A stretch of DNA of 38,586 nucleotides from Pseudacidovorax intermedius (GCF_001476815.1 NZ_LDSL01000181.1:1-38586); one strand, 5' to 3'; counted from the first letter of the stretch, positions 13,326 to 22,584 are shown. Numbers and translations are program-made. The notes: generated by a model from the letters alone, not told the origin.

Positions 13326-14305
13326 TGGCACGCATGCCTGAACTGACTGCTCCTGCCTCGTCGCCCGCCGCCTCTGCCGTTCCGACGGATGCCGTCAAGG
13401 CCCTGCGCCGCTTCAACCGCTTCTTCACCCAGCGCATCGGCGTGCTGGAGCCCTACCTCGGCAGCGAACTGTCGCTGACCGAGGTGCGGGTGCTGTACGA
13501 GCTGGCGCACCAGCCCGGGATCACCGCCCGCGAACTGGCCCTGGCGCTGAGCCTGGATGCCGGCTACCTCAGCCGCCTGCTCAAGCGCTTCGAATCGCTG
13601 GGCTGGCTCGCGCGGGCAACCGATGCGCACGACGCGCGGCAGCAGCGCCTGTCGCTGACCGAGGCGGGCCATGCGGCCTTCGCGCCGCTGCAGCAGCGCT
13701 CGCGCGACGCGGCGGCGGCGCTGCTCGCGCCGCTGGCGCCCGCCGCACGCGACGAACTGGTCCGCGCGCTGGCACGGGTCGAGACGCTGTTCGACCCCGA
13801 GCCCAGGCCCCTGCGCACCGCCGTGCTGCGCGACCCCGCGCCCGGCGACCTCGGCTGGGTCGTCCAGCAGCATGGCGAGGTCTATGCCCGCGAGTACGGG
13901 TGGGACGGCCGCTTCGAGGCCGCCGTGGCCGACATCGCCGCGCAGTGGCTGCGCACCACCGACCCGGCGTGGGAAAAGGGCTGGATCGCCGAACTGGACG
14001 GCCAGCGCGTCGGCTCGATCTTCGTGATCCGCCACAGTCCCGAGGTGGCGCAGTTGCGCCTGCTGGTGCTGCGGCCCGAGGCGCGCGGCCTGGGCCTCGG
14101 CGGCAAGCTGGTCGACGAATGCATCGCCTTCGCGCGCGCCCGTGGCTACCGGCAGATGATTTTGTGGACCCACAGCTGCCTCGAGGCCGCCCGCGCCCTC
14201 TATGCCGCGCGCGGCTTCGTGCGCGACGACACCGAGCCGCACGAGGGCTACGGCAGCGGCCCGTTGCTGGCCGAGCGCTGGTCGATGCCGCTCACTACTG
14301 CATGA
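13325..14305 (+). CDS. MarR-type regulator fused to a GNAT acetyltransferase
   Basis: A protein of about 326 residues with two domains. The first (about 15-155) is a MarR winged helix: [40 protein letters not shown] as the DNA-reading helices, and [17 protein letters not shown] as the wing. The second (about 160-320) is a GNAT N-acetyltransferase with the acetyl-CoA loop [20 protein letters not shown] and a late [10 protein letters not shown] segment. Such fusions are a known architecture whose acetyl acceptor is generally unknown. ATG at 13325, TTG at 13319 and ATG at 13334 are all possible starts. Its last 11 bases overlap the convergent bdhA 3' end. It follows the metal pump on the same strand, but the intervening palindrome suggests separate control. 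Confidence 0.88.
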   Translation: MARMPELTAPASSPAASAVPTDAVKALRRFNRFFTQRIGVLEPYLGSELSLTEVRVLYELAHQPGITARELALALSLDAGYLSRLLKRFESLGWLARATDAHDARQQRLSLTEAGHAAFAPLQQRSRDAAAALLAPLAPAARDELVRALARVETLFDPEPRPLRTAVLRDPAPGDLGWVVQQHGEVYAREYGWDGRFEAAVADIAAQWLRTTDPAWEKGWIAELDGQRVGSIFVIRHSPEVAQLRLLVLRPEARGLGLGGKLVDECIAFARARGYRQMILWTHSCLEAARALYAARGFVRDDTEPHEGYGSGPLLAERWSMPLTTA

Positions 14306-15077
14306 ACCAGCCGTGGCTGACCACCAGCGATTGGCCGGTCAGCGCATTGCTCGGGAAGGCGGCGAACAGCAGGGCCACGCGCGCCACGTCGTCGGTGGTG
14401 GTGAATTCGCCATCCACCGTCTCCTTGAGCATCACGTTCTTCACCACCTCTTCTTCGGAGATGCCCAGCGTCTTCGCCTGCTCGGGAATCTGCTTCTCCA
14501 CCAGCGGCGTGCGCACGAAGCCGGGACAGATCACGTTGGCGCGCACACCATGCTTCGCGCCTTCCTTCGCCACCGTTTTGGCCAGGCCGATCAGGCCGTG
14601 CTTGGCGGTGACGTAGGGCGCCTTGAGCATCGAGGCTTCCTTGGAATGCACCGAGCCCATGTAGATCACGCTGCCGCCGCGTCCCTGCGCGTACATGTGC
14701 TTGAGGCAGGCGCGGGTGGTGAGGAAGGCGCCGTCCAGGTGGATGGCCAGCATCTTCTTCCAGTCGGCGAAGCCGAATTCCTCCACGGGGTGCACGATCT
14801 GGATGCCGGCGTTGCTCACCAGGACGTCGATGCCGCCGAAGGCCTTCACGGCCTCCTCGACGGAAGCGTCGACCTGCTGCTCGTTGGTCACGTCCACGGC
14901 GACGCCGATGGCCTGCGCGCCCGTGGCCTTCAGTTCCGCCGCCGTGGCGTCGGCGGCCTCCTTGTTCAGGTCGGCGATGACGATCTTGGCGCCCTCCTGC
15001 GCGAAGAGCGTGGCGATCTCCTTGCCGATGCCGGAGGCCGAGCCGGTGATGTAGGCGACCTTGTCCTTGAGTTGCAT
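14295..15077 (-). CDS. bdhA: D-3-hydroxybutyrate dehydrogenase
   Basis: A 260-residue short-chain dehydrogenase that interconverts 3-hydroxybutyrate and acetoacetate with NAD. The nucleotide-binding motif [12 protein letters not shown] (about 11-22), the NAG motif in [17 protein letters not shown] and the catalytic Ser-Tyr-Lys set are present: [22 protein letters not shown] gives S and YxxxK. The HPVEEF and [16 protein letters not shown] segments are typical of BdhA rather than of general SDRs, and the WFMQ end is also typical. An AAAGGAA ribosome site precedes the start. It lies 69 bases downstream of the acetoacetate decarboxylase gene on the same strand, which fits a ketone-body pathway that could draw on polyhydroxybutyrate. 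Confidence 0.94.
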   Translation of the reverse strand: MQLKDKVAYITGSASGIGKEIATLFAQEGAKIVIADLNKEAADATAAELKATGAQAIGVAVDVTNEQQVDASVEEAVKAFGGIDVLVSNAGIQIVHPVEEFGFADWKKMLAIHLDGAFLTTRACLKHMYAQGRGGSVIYMGSVHSKEASMLKAPYVTAKHGLIGLAKTVAKEGAKHGVRANVICPGFVRTPLVEKQIPEQAKTLGISEEEVVKNVMLKETVDGEFTTTDDVARVALLFAAFPSNALTGQSLVVSHGWFMQ

Positions 15078-15115
15078 GGTGGTTCCTTTCGATGGGGGTG
15101 GGATGGAAAAGGGAG

Positions 15116-15140
15116 GCCGGCCACGCGGTGCGCGGCCGGC
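15116..15140 (-). promoter_or_regulatory. hairpin between adc and bdhA
   Basis: GCCGGCC (15116-15122) and GGCCGGC (15134-15140) pair perfectly, and GCG/CGC nest inside the 11-base loop. Read on the minus strand the stem is followed by CTCCCTTTTCC, a weak T tract. In the gap between adc and bdhA it might be a partial terminator or an RNA stability element that sets the ratio of the two products. Confidence 0.4.
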
Positions 15141-15146
15141 GCGATG

Positions 15147-15896
15147 TCACTTCAGGTAGTCGAGCTCGACGGTACCGAGCGCCAACGTCATGTCGGCGAT
15201 GTAGTGCACGGTGGACAGCACCTCCAACACGGGCAGCTGCGCGACTGGCGCCAGCGCATGCGAGTGCAGCTCCAGCGAGCCCGGGCCGGTCCACGCGCCC
15301 TTCAGTTGTACATCGACCATGTGATAGCGCACCAGCTCGCAGATGCGGGCCGTGCCGTCGACGTGCGGAATGATCTTGAGCAGGAAGTTGGGCTGTGCGA
15401 TGGCATCCAGGATCGGGCCGTGTTCAAGCGTGCGGTGCTTGAAGCCCATCGTCGCCGTGGCCACCCGCACCGCGCCGTAGTCCAGCGTGCCGACGATGGT
15501 GTCGATCTCGTAGGCGAAGCGCGGCGTGGCCAGCTTCTTCGGAAAGCCCCACAGTTCGCGCCCGCCGGCGATGGGCGGGTGGTCGTTCAGGTACATGGCA
15601 TGCACGTAGGCGCCCTGCTCCAGGCCCCGCGCCGTGCGCAGCTGCACCGGGATCACCTGGCCCGATTCGGTGTAGTCGCCGAAGCCCGTCGAGTCCGGCA
15701 TGCGGATGAACTCGTACTTGACCACCGGCTCGGCGATCTCCAGCGGCTCGGGCACCACGGCGCGCAGCGCGTCGGGGTCGGTGCGGTAGGTGATCACCAT
15801 GAATTCGCGGTCGACGAAGCGGTAGGGCCCCGGCGGAAAGGCAGGGCTGGTGAAGGGCATGGCAAAGGCGCGTTCGCGAAGGTCGGAGGCGTTCAT
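15147..15896 (-). CDS. adc: acetoacetate decarboxylase
   Basis: A 249-residue protein of the acetoacetate decarboxylase family, close in length to the clostridial enzyme. The active-site neighbourhood is clear: [14 protein letters not shown] carries the adjacent lysines K120 and K121. In the characterised enzyme the first of such a pair forms the Schiff base and the second lowers its pKa. Other family-like stretches are [32 protein letters not shown] and [18 protein letters not shown]. The reaction is acetoacetate to acetone plus CO2. Together with the downstream dehydrogenase it could convert 3-hydroxybutyrate to acetone. I start at [11 protein letters not shown]; an internal ATG (MPFTSPAF) 12 codons later is possible. 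No strong ribosome site is visible at either. Confidence 0.92.
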   Translation of the reverse strand: MNASDLRERAFAMPFTSPAFPPGPYRFVDREFMVITYRTDPDALRAVVPEPLEIAEPVVKYEFIRMPDSTGFGDYTESGQVIPVQLRTARGLEQGAYVHAMYLNDHPPIAGGRELWGFPKKLATPRFAYEIDTIVGTLDYGAVRVATATMGFKHRTLEHGPILDAIAQPNFLLKIIPHVDGTARICELVRYHMVDVQLKGAWTGPGSLELHSHALAPVAQLPVLEVLSTVHYIADMTLALGTVELDYLK

Positions 15897-16098
15897 GGCA
15901 GTGGAAGAACAGGTGAAGAACGAGCCTTCATGCTGCGAACCACGGCTTAGAGGAGCCTGAAGCCGACGGCTCCAAGAGGGCAGACGCGGCGCCGTCCTAC
16001 CTGGCTGCTGCGCGCACATGCGCACCTGTGGCCGCACCGGCCCGCTGGCCCGTTTGGCCATTGCCACGGCAGCCCACGCCGATGTGCAAGGCCTCGAC
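15897..16098. other. intergenic region between adc and the protease terminator
   Basis: About 200 bases with no gene I can support. It should contain the adc promoter on the minus strand, but I see no convincing -10/-35 pair. A GGAGCC/GGCTCC inverted repeat at 15952-15973 with a ten-base spacer is the only structure noticed. Confidence 0.4.
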
Positions 16099-16140
16099 AA
16101 AAAAAAAGGGCCGCACAGCGCCCACGGCGCTGCACGGCCC
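16099..16140 (-). terminator. rho-independent terminator of the Do-type protease gene
   Basis: On the minus strand a 15-bp GC-rich stem (arms 16126-16140 and 16108-16122, two G-U wobbles, three-base loop) is followed directly by nine T residues (A run at 16099-16107 on the plus strand). It lies 54 bases past the protease stop and separates it from adc. This is the clearest intrinsic terminator in the window. Confidence 0.92.
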
Positions 16141-16193
16141 CTGGTGCAGGCAGGCGCCGGCGGCTGCCGGCGCGCCCGCGGCATCGGCGCTCC

Positions 16194-17702
16194 TCAGCCG
16201 ATGTTGACAGGCACGAAGATCTTCTCGTCGCCGCGCTGGATCAGCAGCGCCACCGACTTGCCGGCCTTGGCCACCGTCTCGCGCACCTGGTCCACGCTCT
16301 TGGCCGGCGTGCCGTTGATGGACAGCAGCACGTCGCCCTGCTGGATGCCGGCATTGGCCGCGGGGCCGCGCGCGTCCTCGATCAGCAGGCCGCCGGCCAC
16401 GCCGGCCTCCTTCTGCTCCTGCGGCTGCAGCGGCCGCAGCGCCAGGCCCAGCTTGCCCTTGGCCACGGTCTCGTCGGCCTTGGCCACCTGCGTCTTGTCG
16501 CTGGCGTTGCCCAGTTGCGCCGTCAGCTCCTTCGCGCTGCCGTCGCGCCAGACTTCGATCTTCGCCTTCTCGCCCGGCGCCATCTGGCCGATGATGGCCG
16601 GCAGGTCGCCGGAGGTGGTGATGGGCTGGCCGTCCACCTTCAGGATCACGTCGCCCGACTTCAGGCCCGCCTTGTCGGCCGGGCCGCCCTTCTCGACGTT
16701 CGACACCAGCGCACCCTCGGGCTTGTCGAGCTTGAAGGAATCGGCGAAGGCCTGGTTGACCTGCTGCACCGCCACGCCCAGCTTGGCATGGCTCGCATGG
16801 CCGGTGGCGACGATCTGGTCCTTCACGTGCATGGCGATGTCGATCGGGATCGAGAAGGACACGCCCTGGTAGCCGCCGCTGCGGCTGTAGATCTGCGAGT
16901 TGATGCCCACCACCTCGCCGCGCGCATTGAACAGCGGGCCGCCCGAGTTGCCGGGGTTGATCGGCACGTCGGTCTGGATGAAGGGCGTGAAGCCGTCGTC
17001 GGGCAGCGAGCGGCCCTTGGCACTGACCACGCCGGCCGTCACGCTGTTCTCGAAGCCGAAGGGCGAGCCGATGGCCAGCACCCATTCGCCCACCTTCAGG
17101 TCCTTGGGATTGCCGAGCTTCACCGTGGGCAGGTTCTTGGCGTCGATCTTCAGCACGGCCACGTCGGTCTTGGGATCGGCGCCCAGCACCTTGGCGCGGT
17201 ACTCGCGCCGGTCGGTCAGCTTGACGGTCACTTCCTTGGCGCCGTCCACGACGTGCGCATTGGTCAGGATGATGCCGTCGGGCGAGAGGATGAAGCCCGA
17301 GCCTTCGGCCCGCGTGGGCACCGCGCGCTGAGGGGCCTGCCGCTGGCCGGGCACGCCGCCGAACTGGCGGAAGAACTGGTAGAAGGGATCGTTGGGCGAC
17401 ATGCCGGGCGGCATGGCGGGGCCGTTGCCGCCGCCGCTGTCGTCGCCGTCCAGCGCCGTCTTGGTCATGCCCGAGACGCTGATGTTGACCACCGCCGGGC
17501 CCTGCTGGGCCGTGATGACGGAAAAGTCCGGCGCGGCGATGGGCGCCACCATGGGCGCCGCGGCCACCACCGGCGGCTGGGGCGCCGAGCCCACGGCATG
17601 GGCACTGGTGTAGGCGCCGCCGGCGGCCGCGCCGAGCACGCCGGCCGCAGCCAGCGCAATCACCAGACGCTTGGGCGATTGCAGGATGGATTGGGTGTTC
17701 AT
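16194..17702 (-). CDS. degQ: Do-family periplasmic serine protease (DegP/DegQ/MucD type)
   Basis: A 502-residue HtrA protease/chaperone of the periplasm. An N-terminal hydrophobic segment (LVIALAAAGVLGAAAGGAYTS) acts as signal peptide or anchor. The trypsin-like domain (about 60-300) has the full triad: H150 in TNAHVVDGA, D180 in KTDVAVLKI and S253 in PGNSGGPLF. Two PDZ domains follow, about 300-400 (KGGPADKAGLKSGDVILKVD) and 410-500 (GPAANAGIQQGDVLLSING). A Gly-rich linker with GDDSGGGNG lies near residue 90. A perfect AGGAGG ribosome site precedes the ATG, and a strong terminator follows the stop, so it is probably monocistronic. It is not next to rpoE-rse genes here, so stress control by sigma E is not shown by context. 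Confidence 0.94.
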   Translation of the reverse strand: MNTQSILQSPKRLVIALAAAGVLGAAAGGAYTSAHAVGSAPQPPVVAAAPMVAPIAAPDFSVITAQQGPAVVNISVSGMTKTALDGDDSGGGNGPAMPPGMSPNDPFYQFFRQFGGVPGQRQAPQRAVPTRAEGSGFILSPDGIILTNAHVVDGAKEVTVKLTDRREYRAKVLGADPKTDVAVLKIDAKNLPTVKLGNPKDLKVGEWVLAIGSPFGFENSVTAGVVSAKGRSLPDDGFTPFIQTDVPINPGNSGGPLFNARGEVVGINSQIYSRSGGYQGVSFSIPIDIAMHVKDQIVATGHASHAKLGVAVQQVNQAFADSFKLDKPEGALVSNVEKGGPADKAGLKSGDVILKVDGQPITTSGDLPAIIGQMAPGEKAKIEVWRDGSAKELTAQLGNASDKTQVAKADETVAKGKLGLALRPLQPQEQKEAGVAGGLLIEDARGPAANAGIQQGDVLLSINGTPAKSVDQVRETVAKAGKSVALLIQRGDEKIFVPVNIG

Positions 17703-17751
17703 GTGTCAGCCTCCTAGAGCTGGGGTGGGGTTTGCGATGGCGTGACTGTGA

Positions 17752-17763
17752 AAGCACGTGCTT
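17752..17763. promoter_or_regulatory. 12-bp perfect palindrome between degQ and the E1 gene
   Basis: AAGCACGTGCTT is a perfect palindrome centred 55 bases upstream of the degQ start and about 100 bases upstream of the divergent E1 start. A dimeric regulator could bind here and affect either gene. No family can be named from the sequence. Confidence 0.35.
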
Positions 17764-17858
17764 AGGCGCGGCTTAAAGCGGGAAAGCCACCGGCATGGCA
17801 GGGCCATGCGTCCAAATCCGACATCGCGCCGCCCCCGGCTGCACCTACAGTGCATCGC

Positions 17859-20534
17859 ATGACCGCCCAGCCCCGCACCCTCCTGCAGCCCACCGGTGCG
17901 AAGGCGCCATCCTCACCCGCCGACGTCGACGCCGACCCGGTCGAAACCGCCGAATGGCGCGAGGCGTTCGTCGCCCTGTTGCAGGCCCAGGGTCCCGAAC
18001 GCGGCCGCTGGCTGCTGGACGAACTGGCACGCCTTGCCAGCACCCACCGCATCGGCTGGCAACCCGAACTGGCCACGCCCTATGCCAACACCGTGCCGGT
18101 GGACCGCCAGCCGCCCTTCCCCGGCGACCTGGCCATCGAGGAGCGCCTGGGCTCGCTGATGCGCTGGAATGCGCTGGCGATGGTGGTGCGCGCCAACCAG
18201 GCCTACGGCGAACTCGGCGGCCACATCGCCAGCTATGCGAGCGCGGCGGACCTGTTCGAAACCGGGTTCCACCACTTCTTCCAGGGCCGCACCCGGACGC
18301 ATGGCGGCGACCTCGTGTTCTTCCAGCCGCACAGCGCGCCCGGCGTCTATGCGAGGGCATTCCTCGAAGGTCGCCTGGGCGAAGACGACCTGGCCCACTA
18401 CCGCCAGGAAATCACGGCGCCGCTGCACGGCGCCAAGGGCCTGTCGAGCTATCCGCATCCCTGGCTCATGCCGGACTTCTGGCAGTTCCCGACCGGCTCC
18501 ATGGGCATCGGGCCGATCAGCGCCATCTACCACGCGCGCTTCATGCGCTACCTCACGCACCGTGGCCTGCTGGACTGCGAGGGCCGCAAGGTCTGGGGCT
18601 TCTTTGGCGACGGCGAGATGGACGAGCCCGAATCCATGAGCGCCCTCACGCTGGCCGCGCGCGAGAAGCTCGACAACCTGGTGTGGGTGGTCAACTGCAA
18701 TCTGCAGCGCCTGGACGGCCCGGTGCGCGGCAACGGCCGCATCATCGACGAGCTGGAGAAGCTCTTCGCCGGTGCCGGCTGGAACGTCATCAAGCTGGTC
18801 TGGGGCAGCGACTGGGACGGCCTGTTCGCCCGCGACACCGACGGCGCCCTGCTGCGCGCCTTCGCCGAGACGGTGGACGGCCAGATGCAGACCTTCGCCG
18901 CCAAGGACGGCCGCTTCAACCGCGACCACTTCTTCGGCCAGAACGAGGCCCTGCAGCGCCTGGCCCAGGGCATGACCGACGAGCAGATCGACCGCCTCAA
19001 GCGCGGCGGCCACGACCTGGTGAAGATCCACGCCGCCTATGCCGCGGCCGCCGCCCACCGCGGCCGGCCCACCGTCGTCCTGGCCCACACCAAGAAGGGC
19101 TACGGCATGGGCACGGCGGGCCAGGGCCGCATGACCACGCATTCGCAGAAGAAGCTGGACGAGGCCGACCTGATCGGCTTCCGCAACCGCTTCAACCTGC
19201 CGCTCTCCGACGAACAGGCCACCTCGCTCGCCTTCTACAAGCCGGCCGAGGACAGCCCCGAGATGCGCTACCTGCGCGAGCGACGCGCGGCATTGGGCGG
19301 TGCCCTGCCGCAGCGGCGCACCGACTGCGACACGCTGCCGGTGCCGCCGCTGGACAGCTACGCCCGCTTCGCCACCGAGGCGGCGGGCAAGGAGATGAGC
19401 ACCACCATGGCCTTCGTGCGCCTGCTGGGCAACCTGCTCAAGGACGGCGCGCTGGGCCCGCGCATCGTGCCCATCGTGGCCGACGAGGCGCGCACCTTCG
19501 GCATGGCCAACCTGTTCAAGCAGGTCGGCATCTACAGCAGCGTCGGCCAGCGCTATGCGCCGGAGGACATCGGCTCGGTCCTGAGCTACCGCGAGGCCAT
19601 CGACGGCCAGATCCTGGAGGAAGGCATCAGCGAGGCCGGCGCCATCGCCAGCTGGACGGCCGCCGCCACCAGCTACAGCGTTCACGGCCTGGCCATGCTG
19701 CCCTTCTACATCTACTACTCGATGTTCGGCTTCCAGCGCGTGGGCGACGCCATCTGGGCCGCCGCCGACCAGCGGGCGCGCGGCTTCCTGCTGGGCGCCA
19801 CCTCGGGCCGCACCACGCTGGGCGGCGAAGGCCTGCAGCACCAGGACGGCAGCAGCCACCTGGTGGCGGCCACCATTCCCAACTGCCGTGCGTGGGACCC
19901 GGCCTTCGCCGGCGAGATGGCCGTGATCGTCGATGCGGGCATGCGCGAGATGCTGGTGGAGCAGCGGGACGTCTTCCACTACATCACGCTGATGAACGAG
20001 AACTACGCCCAGCCCGACGTGCCCGCCAGCGCGCACGAGGACCTGCTGCGCGGCGGCTGGCGCTACGACGGCTGGCAGCGCCCGGAAGGCGCGCCCACGG
20101 CGACGCAGCGCGTGACGCTGCTGGGCTCGGGCGCCATCCTGACCGAGGTGGTCAAGGCCGCGCAGGCGCTGGCCCTGGAAGGCATCGAGGCGACCGTGTT
20201 CAGCATCACCAGCTGGAGCGAACTGTCGCGCGAGGGCCTGGCCTGCGAGACGCGCCTGCTCACCAGCGAGGCCCCGGTCGTCACCGTCGCGCCCTTCATC
20301 ACCCGGCTGCTGGATGCGAGCGAAGGGCCGGTGGTCGCCGCCACCGACTATGTCCGCGCGGTGCCGGAGTCCATCCGCGCCTACGTGCCCGAGGGCCGCC
20401 GCTACCTCACGCTGGGCACCGACGGCTTCGGGCGCAGCGACACGCGGGCGGCGCTGCGCGACTTCTTCGGTGTGGATGCAGTGGCCATCGCCAAGGCCGC
20501 ACGGCGGGCGCTGACGCAGCAAACCCTCGCCTGA
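17859..20534 (+). CDS. AceE-type homodimeric 2-oxoacid dehydrogenase E1
   Basis: An 891-residue thiamine diphosphate enzyme, about the length of E. coli AceE (887). The thiamine motif runs from GDGEMDEPES (about residue 249) to NCNLQRLDGPV (about 280). Other AceE-like stretches are GGHIASYASAADLFETGFHHFF, SSYPHPWLMPDFWQFPTGSM, HTKKGYGMG, VADEARTFGMANLFKQVGIY and GGEGLQHQDGSSH. The substrate could be pyruvate. The gene stands alone, without E2 (aceF) or E3 (lpd), and resembles the setting of secondary AceE homologues such as MdeB, a proposed 2-oxobutyrate dehydrogenase. GTG at 17850 is an alternative start, and I see no good ribosome site. It is divergent from degQ and convergent with the GGDEF-EAL gene. 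Confidence 0.85.
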   Translation: MTAQPRTLLQPTGAKAPSSPADVDADPVETAEWREAFVALLQAQGPERGRWLLDELARLASTHRIGWQPELATPYANTVPVDRQPPFPGDLAIEERLGSLMRWNALAMVVRANQAYGELGGHIASYASAADLFETGFHHFFQGRTRTHGGDLVFFQPHSAPGVYARAFLEGRLGEDDLAHYRQEITAPLHGAKGLSSYPHPWLMPDFWQFPTGSMGIGPISAIYHARFMRYLTHRGLLDCEGRKVWGFFGDGEMDEPESMSALTLAAREKLDNLVWVVNCNLQRLDGPVRGNGRIIDELEKLFAGAGWNVIKLVWGSDWDGLFARDTDGALLRAFAETVDGQMQTFAAKDGRFNRDHFFGQNEALQRLAQGMTDEQIDRLKRGGHDLVKIHAAYAAAAAHRGRPTVVLAHTKKGYGMGTAGQGRMTTHSQKKLDEADLIGFRNRFNLPLSDEQATSLAFYKPAEDSPEMRYLRERRAALGGALPQRRTDCDTLPVPPLDSYARFATEAAGKEMSTTMAFVRLLGNLLKDGALGPRIVPIVADEARTFGMANLFKQVGIYSSVGQRYAPEDIGSVLSYREAIDGQILEEGISEAGAIASWTAAATSYSVHGLAMLPFYIYYSMFGFQRVGDAIWAAADQRARGFLLGATSGRTTLGGEGLQHQDGSSHLVAATIPNCRAWDPAFAGEMAVIVDAGMREMLVEQRDVFHYITLMNENYAQPDVPASAHEDLLRGGWRYDGWQRPEGAPTATQRVTLLGSGAILTEVVKAAQALALEGIEATVFSITSWSELSREGLACETRLLTSEAPVVTVAPFITRLLDASEGPVVAATDYVRAVPESIRAYVPEGRRYLTLGTDGFGRSDTRAALRDFFGVDAVAIAKAARRALTQQTLA

Positions 20535-20562
20535 CGTCCAGCGCGGGGCCGTTCACACCTTC

Positions 20563-22584
20563 TCAGACGCCGGTCTGCATCTGCGTGCGCTGCAGGATGT
20601 CGTCCAGCGGCGCCGGACGGCACAGGTGGTAACCCTGCATCAGCGGGCAGTGCAGGGCCCGCAGCGCGGCCAGTTCTTCCTCCCGCTCCACGCCTTCGGC
20701 CACCACGTCGATGCCGAGCGAGCGGCCCATCTGCAGGATGGTGCCCACCAGCAGGCGGTTGTCCTGGGACTCGTGCAGGCCGAAGACGAAGCTGCGGTCG
20801 ATCTTGACCTGCCGCACGTGCTCACCGCGCAGCGAGGCCAGCGAGGAATAGCCGACGCCGAAATCGTCGATGGCGATGGCCACGCCCGCGGCGCTCAGGC
20901 GGGCCAGCTTGGCCTGCGTGTTCTCGGCGTCGAGGGCCACCTCCTCGGTGATCTCGATCTGCAGCCGGCGCGCCGACACGCCGTGCGCATGCAGCGCGTC
21001 GAGCACCAGCACGTCCACGTCCAGGTGCGCCATCTCGCGCGGCGAGATGTTCATGGCCAGCGGCAGATGGCCCAGGCCCAGCGCGTCGAGCCGGCGCGAG
21101 GCGGCGCACACCAGCGCCAGCACGTGGCACAGCAGCCGCTGCGCCAGGCCGGTGGCCGCGGCCGCATGCACCACCTTCTCCGGCGAGATCCAGCCGTGCC
21201 GCGGATGCAGCCAGCGCAGCAGCGCCTCGAAGCTGTGCAGCTGGCCGGCGGCGGTGAAGATGGGCTGGTACCACAGCACGACGGCGCCGCTGTCCATCGC
21301 CAGCCCCAGGTCGCGCTCCACGTCGCGGCGGATGCGCAGCGACTGCTGCAGCCGATGGTCGAAGAAGCGGAAACTGGCGCCGCCCTCGTGCTTGGCGCTG
21401 TAGAGCGCCTCGTCGGCGAAGCTGAGCATGTCGTTCACGTCCAGCCCCTGCCCCACGCACAGGCCCACGCTGGCGCCCAGGGTGCCGCTGTGGCGCGGGC
21501 TGGCCTTGGCGATGCGCTGGGTCAGCCCGCGCGCCACCGCCTCGGCCGCGGGCGCCGGGCTGCACAGGTCGTACAGCACCACGAACTCGTCGCCACCCCA
21601 GCGGCCGACCAGCGCATCGAGCGGCGCCGTCTCTCCGTCCAGCCAGTGGCCCACGTCCTGCAGCACGCGGTCGCCCGCCGCATGGCCGAACACGTCGTTG
21701 ATGGCCTTGAAGCTGTCCAGGTCCAGCAGCAGCAGGCATTGCTCACGGTCGCCGGCGGCGGCCAGGCGCTGCGTCGCGGCATCGGTGAAGCCGTCGCGGT
21801 TGAGCAGCCGCGTGAGCGGATCGTGCGTGGCGCGGAACTGCAGTTCGAGGGCCGCCGCCTGCGAGGCCGCATGCGCGTGCTGCAGCCGCTGGGCCAGGGC
21901 CGTGGCCTCGTTGCGCAACTGGCTGCCGTGCCGGAATGCCGCCTCGCTCTGGAAAGCGCTGCGGGCCAGCGCCCCCAGGTAGAGCAGCGTGGTCAGCGCC
22001 AGCATGCGCCGCTCCACGTCGCCGGCCAGCCCCAGGCACACCGCGGCCGTCAGCAGCGGCGGCGTGATGAAGGCCAGCGGCACGCGGCCGTAGGCGATGC
22101 CGTGGGTGACCGAGCCGGCGCAGATGCCGCACACCACCGTGAGATAGAAGATCGTCTGCGGCGAGGTGTAGCCCTCGCACAGCACCGCGACCGCCGACCA
22201 CACCAGGCCCGACGCCAGGCCGAACAGCCAACTCGCGCTCAGGTGCCATTCCACGGGCCGCGTCGCCCACCAGGAACGCGCGGGTGCCCGCGCTGCCTCG
22301 GTCGGCACGGCACCGCTCGGCGGCCGGCAGGGCATGCGGCAGACGATGGCACGCAGCAGGTTGACCACGACCGACAGGCCCAGCCATGCCAGCCCCAGCA
22401 TGGTCTTGCCGGCGTAGTGCGCCATCCCTGCGGCCGCCACGCTCAGCGCGAGGTTGACGGGAATGGCGGTCAGAACGCTGTGGCGCACGGCCACCATCTG
22501 CTCGTAGCGCACGATGCGCTGCAATTCGGGCTCGGCCAGGGGTTCGCCCGGCGCGGGCGACGCGGTGTCGGAAAGGGAACTCAT
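20563..22584 (-). CDS. membrane GGDEF-EAL cyclic-di-GMP enzyme
   Basis: A 673-residue bifunctional signalling protein. The N-terminal region (about 30-210) has several hydrophobic helices in pairs, including AIPVNLALSVAAAGMAHYAG, MLGLAWLGLSVVVNLLRAIV and VLCEGYTSPQTIFYLTVVCG; it is probably a membrane sensor. A short coiled coil leads into the GGDEF domain (about 245-405) with DLDSFKAINDVFGHAAGD and intact GGDEF at 330-334. The EAL domain (about 410-665) has E453-A-L in FEALLRW, EITEEVAL, DDFGVGYSSLASLR, KIDRSFVFG and EGVEREEE, so both activities are possible. The inhibitory I-site RxxD is APLD, lacking its Arg. The gene is divergent from nothing close by; upstream 22585-22851 holds no gene I can support. 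Confidence 0.93.
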   Translation of the reverse strand: MSSLSDTASPAPGEPLAEPELQRIVRYEQMVAVRHSVLTAIPVNLALSVAAAGMAHYAGKTMLGLAWLGLSVVVNLLRAIVCRMPCRPPSGAVPTEAARAPARSWWATRPVEWHLSASWLFGLASGLVWSAVAVLCEGYTSPQTIFYLTVVCGICAGSVTHGIAYGRVPLAFITPPLLTAAVCLGLAGDVERRMLALTTLLYLGALARSAFQSEAAFRHGSQLRNEATALAQRLQHAHAASQAAALELQFRATHDPLTRLLNRDGFTDAATQRLAAAGDREQCLLLLDLDSFKAINDVFGHAAGDRVLQDVGHWLDGETAPLDALVGRWGGDEFVVLYDLCSPAPAAEAVARGLTQRIAKASPRHSGTLGASVGLCVGQGLDVNDMLSFADEALYSAKHEGGASFRFFDHRLQQSLRIRRDVERDLGLAMDSGAVVLWYQPIFTAAGQLHSFEALLRWLHPRHGWISPEKVVHAAAATGLAQRLLCHVLALVCAASRRLDALGLGHLPLAMNISPREMAHLDVDVLVLDALHAHGVSARRLQIEITEEVALDAENTQAKLARLSAAGVAIAIDDFGVGYSSLASLRGEHVRQVKIDRSFVFGLHESQDNRLLVGTILQMGRSLGIDVVAEGVEREEELAALRALHCPLMQGYHLCRPAPLDDILQRTQMQTGV

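Noticed and set aside
15897-16184. N-terminal extension of the adc frame
   Set aside because: It would run through the degQ terminator and has no family similarity.
17913-20522. An 869-codon open frame antisense to the E1 gene
   Set aside because: Shadow of the E1 gene; the plus-strand product has full AceE motifs.
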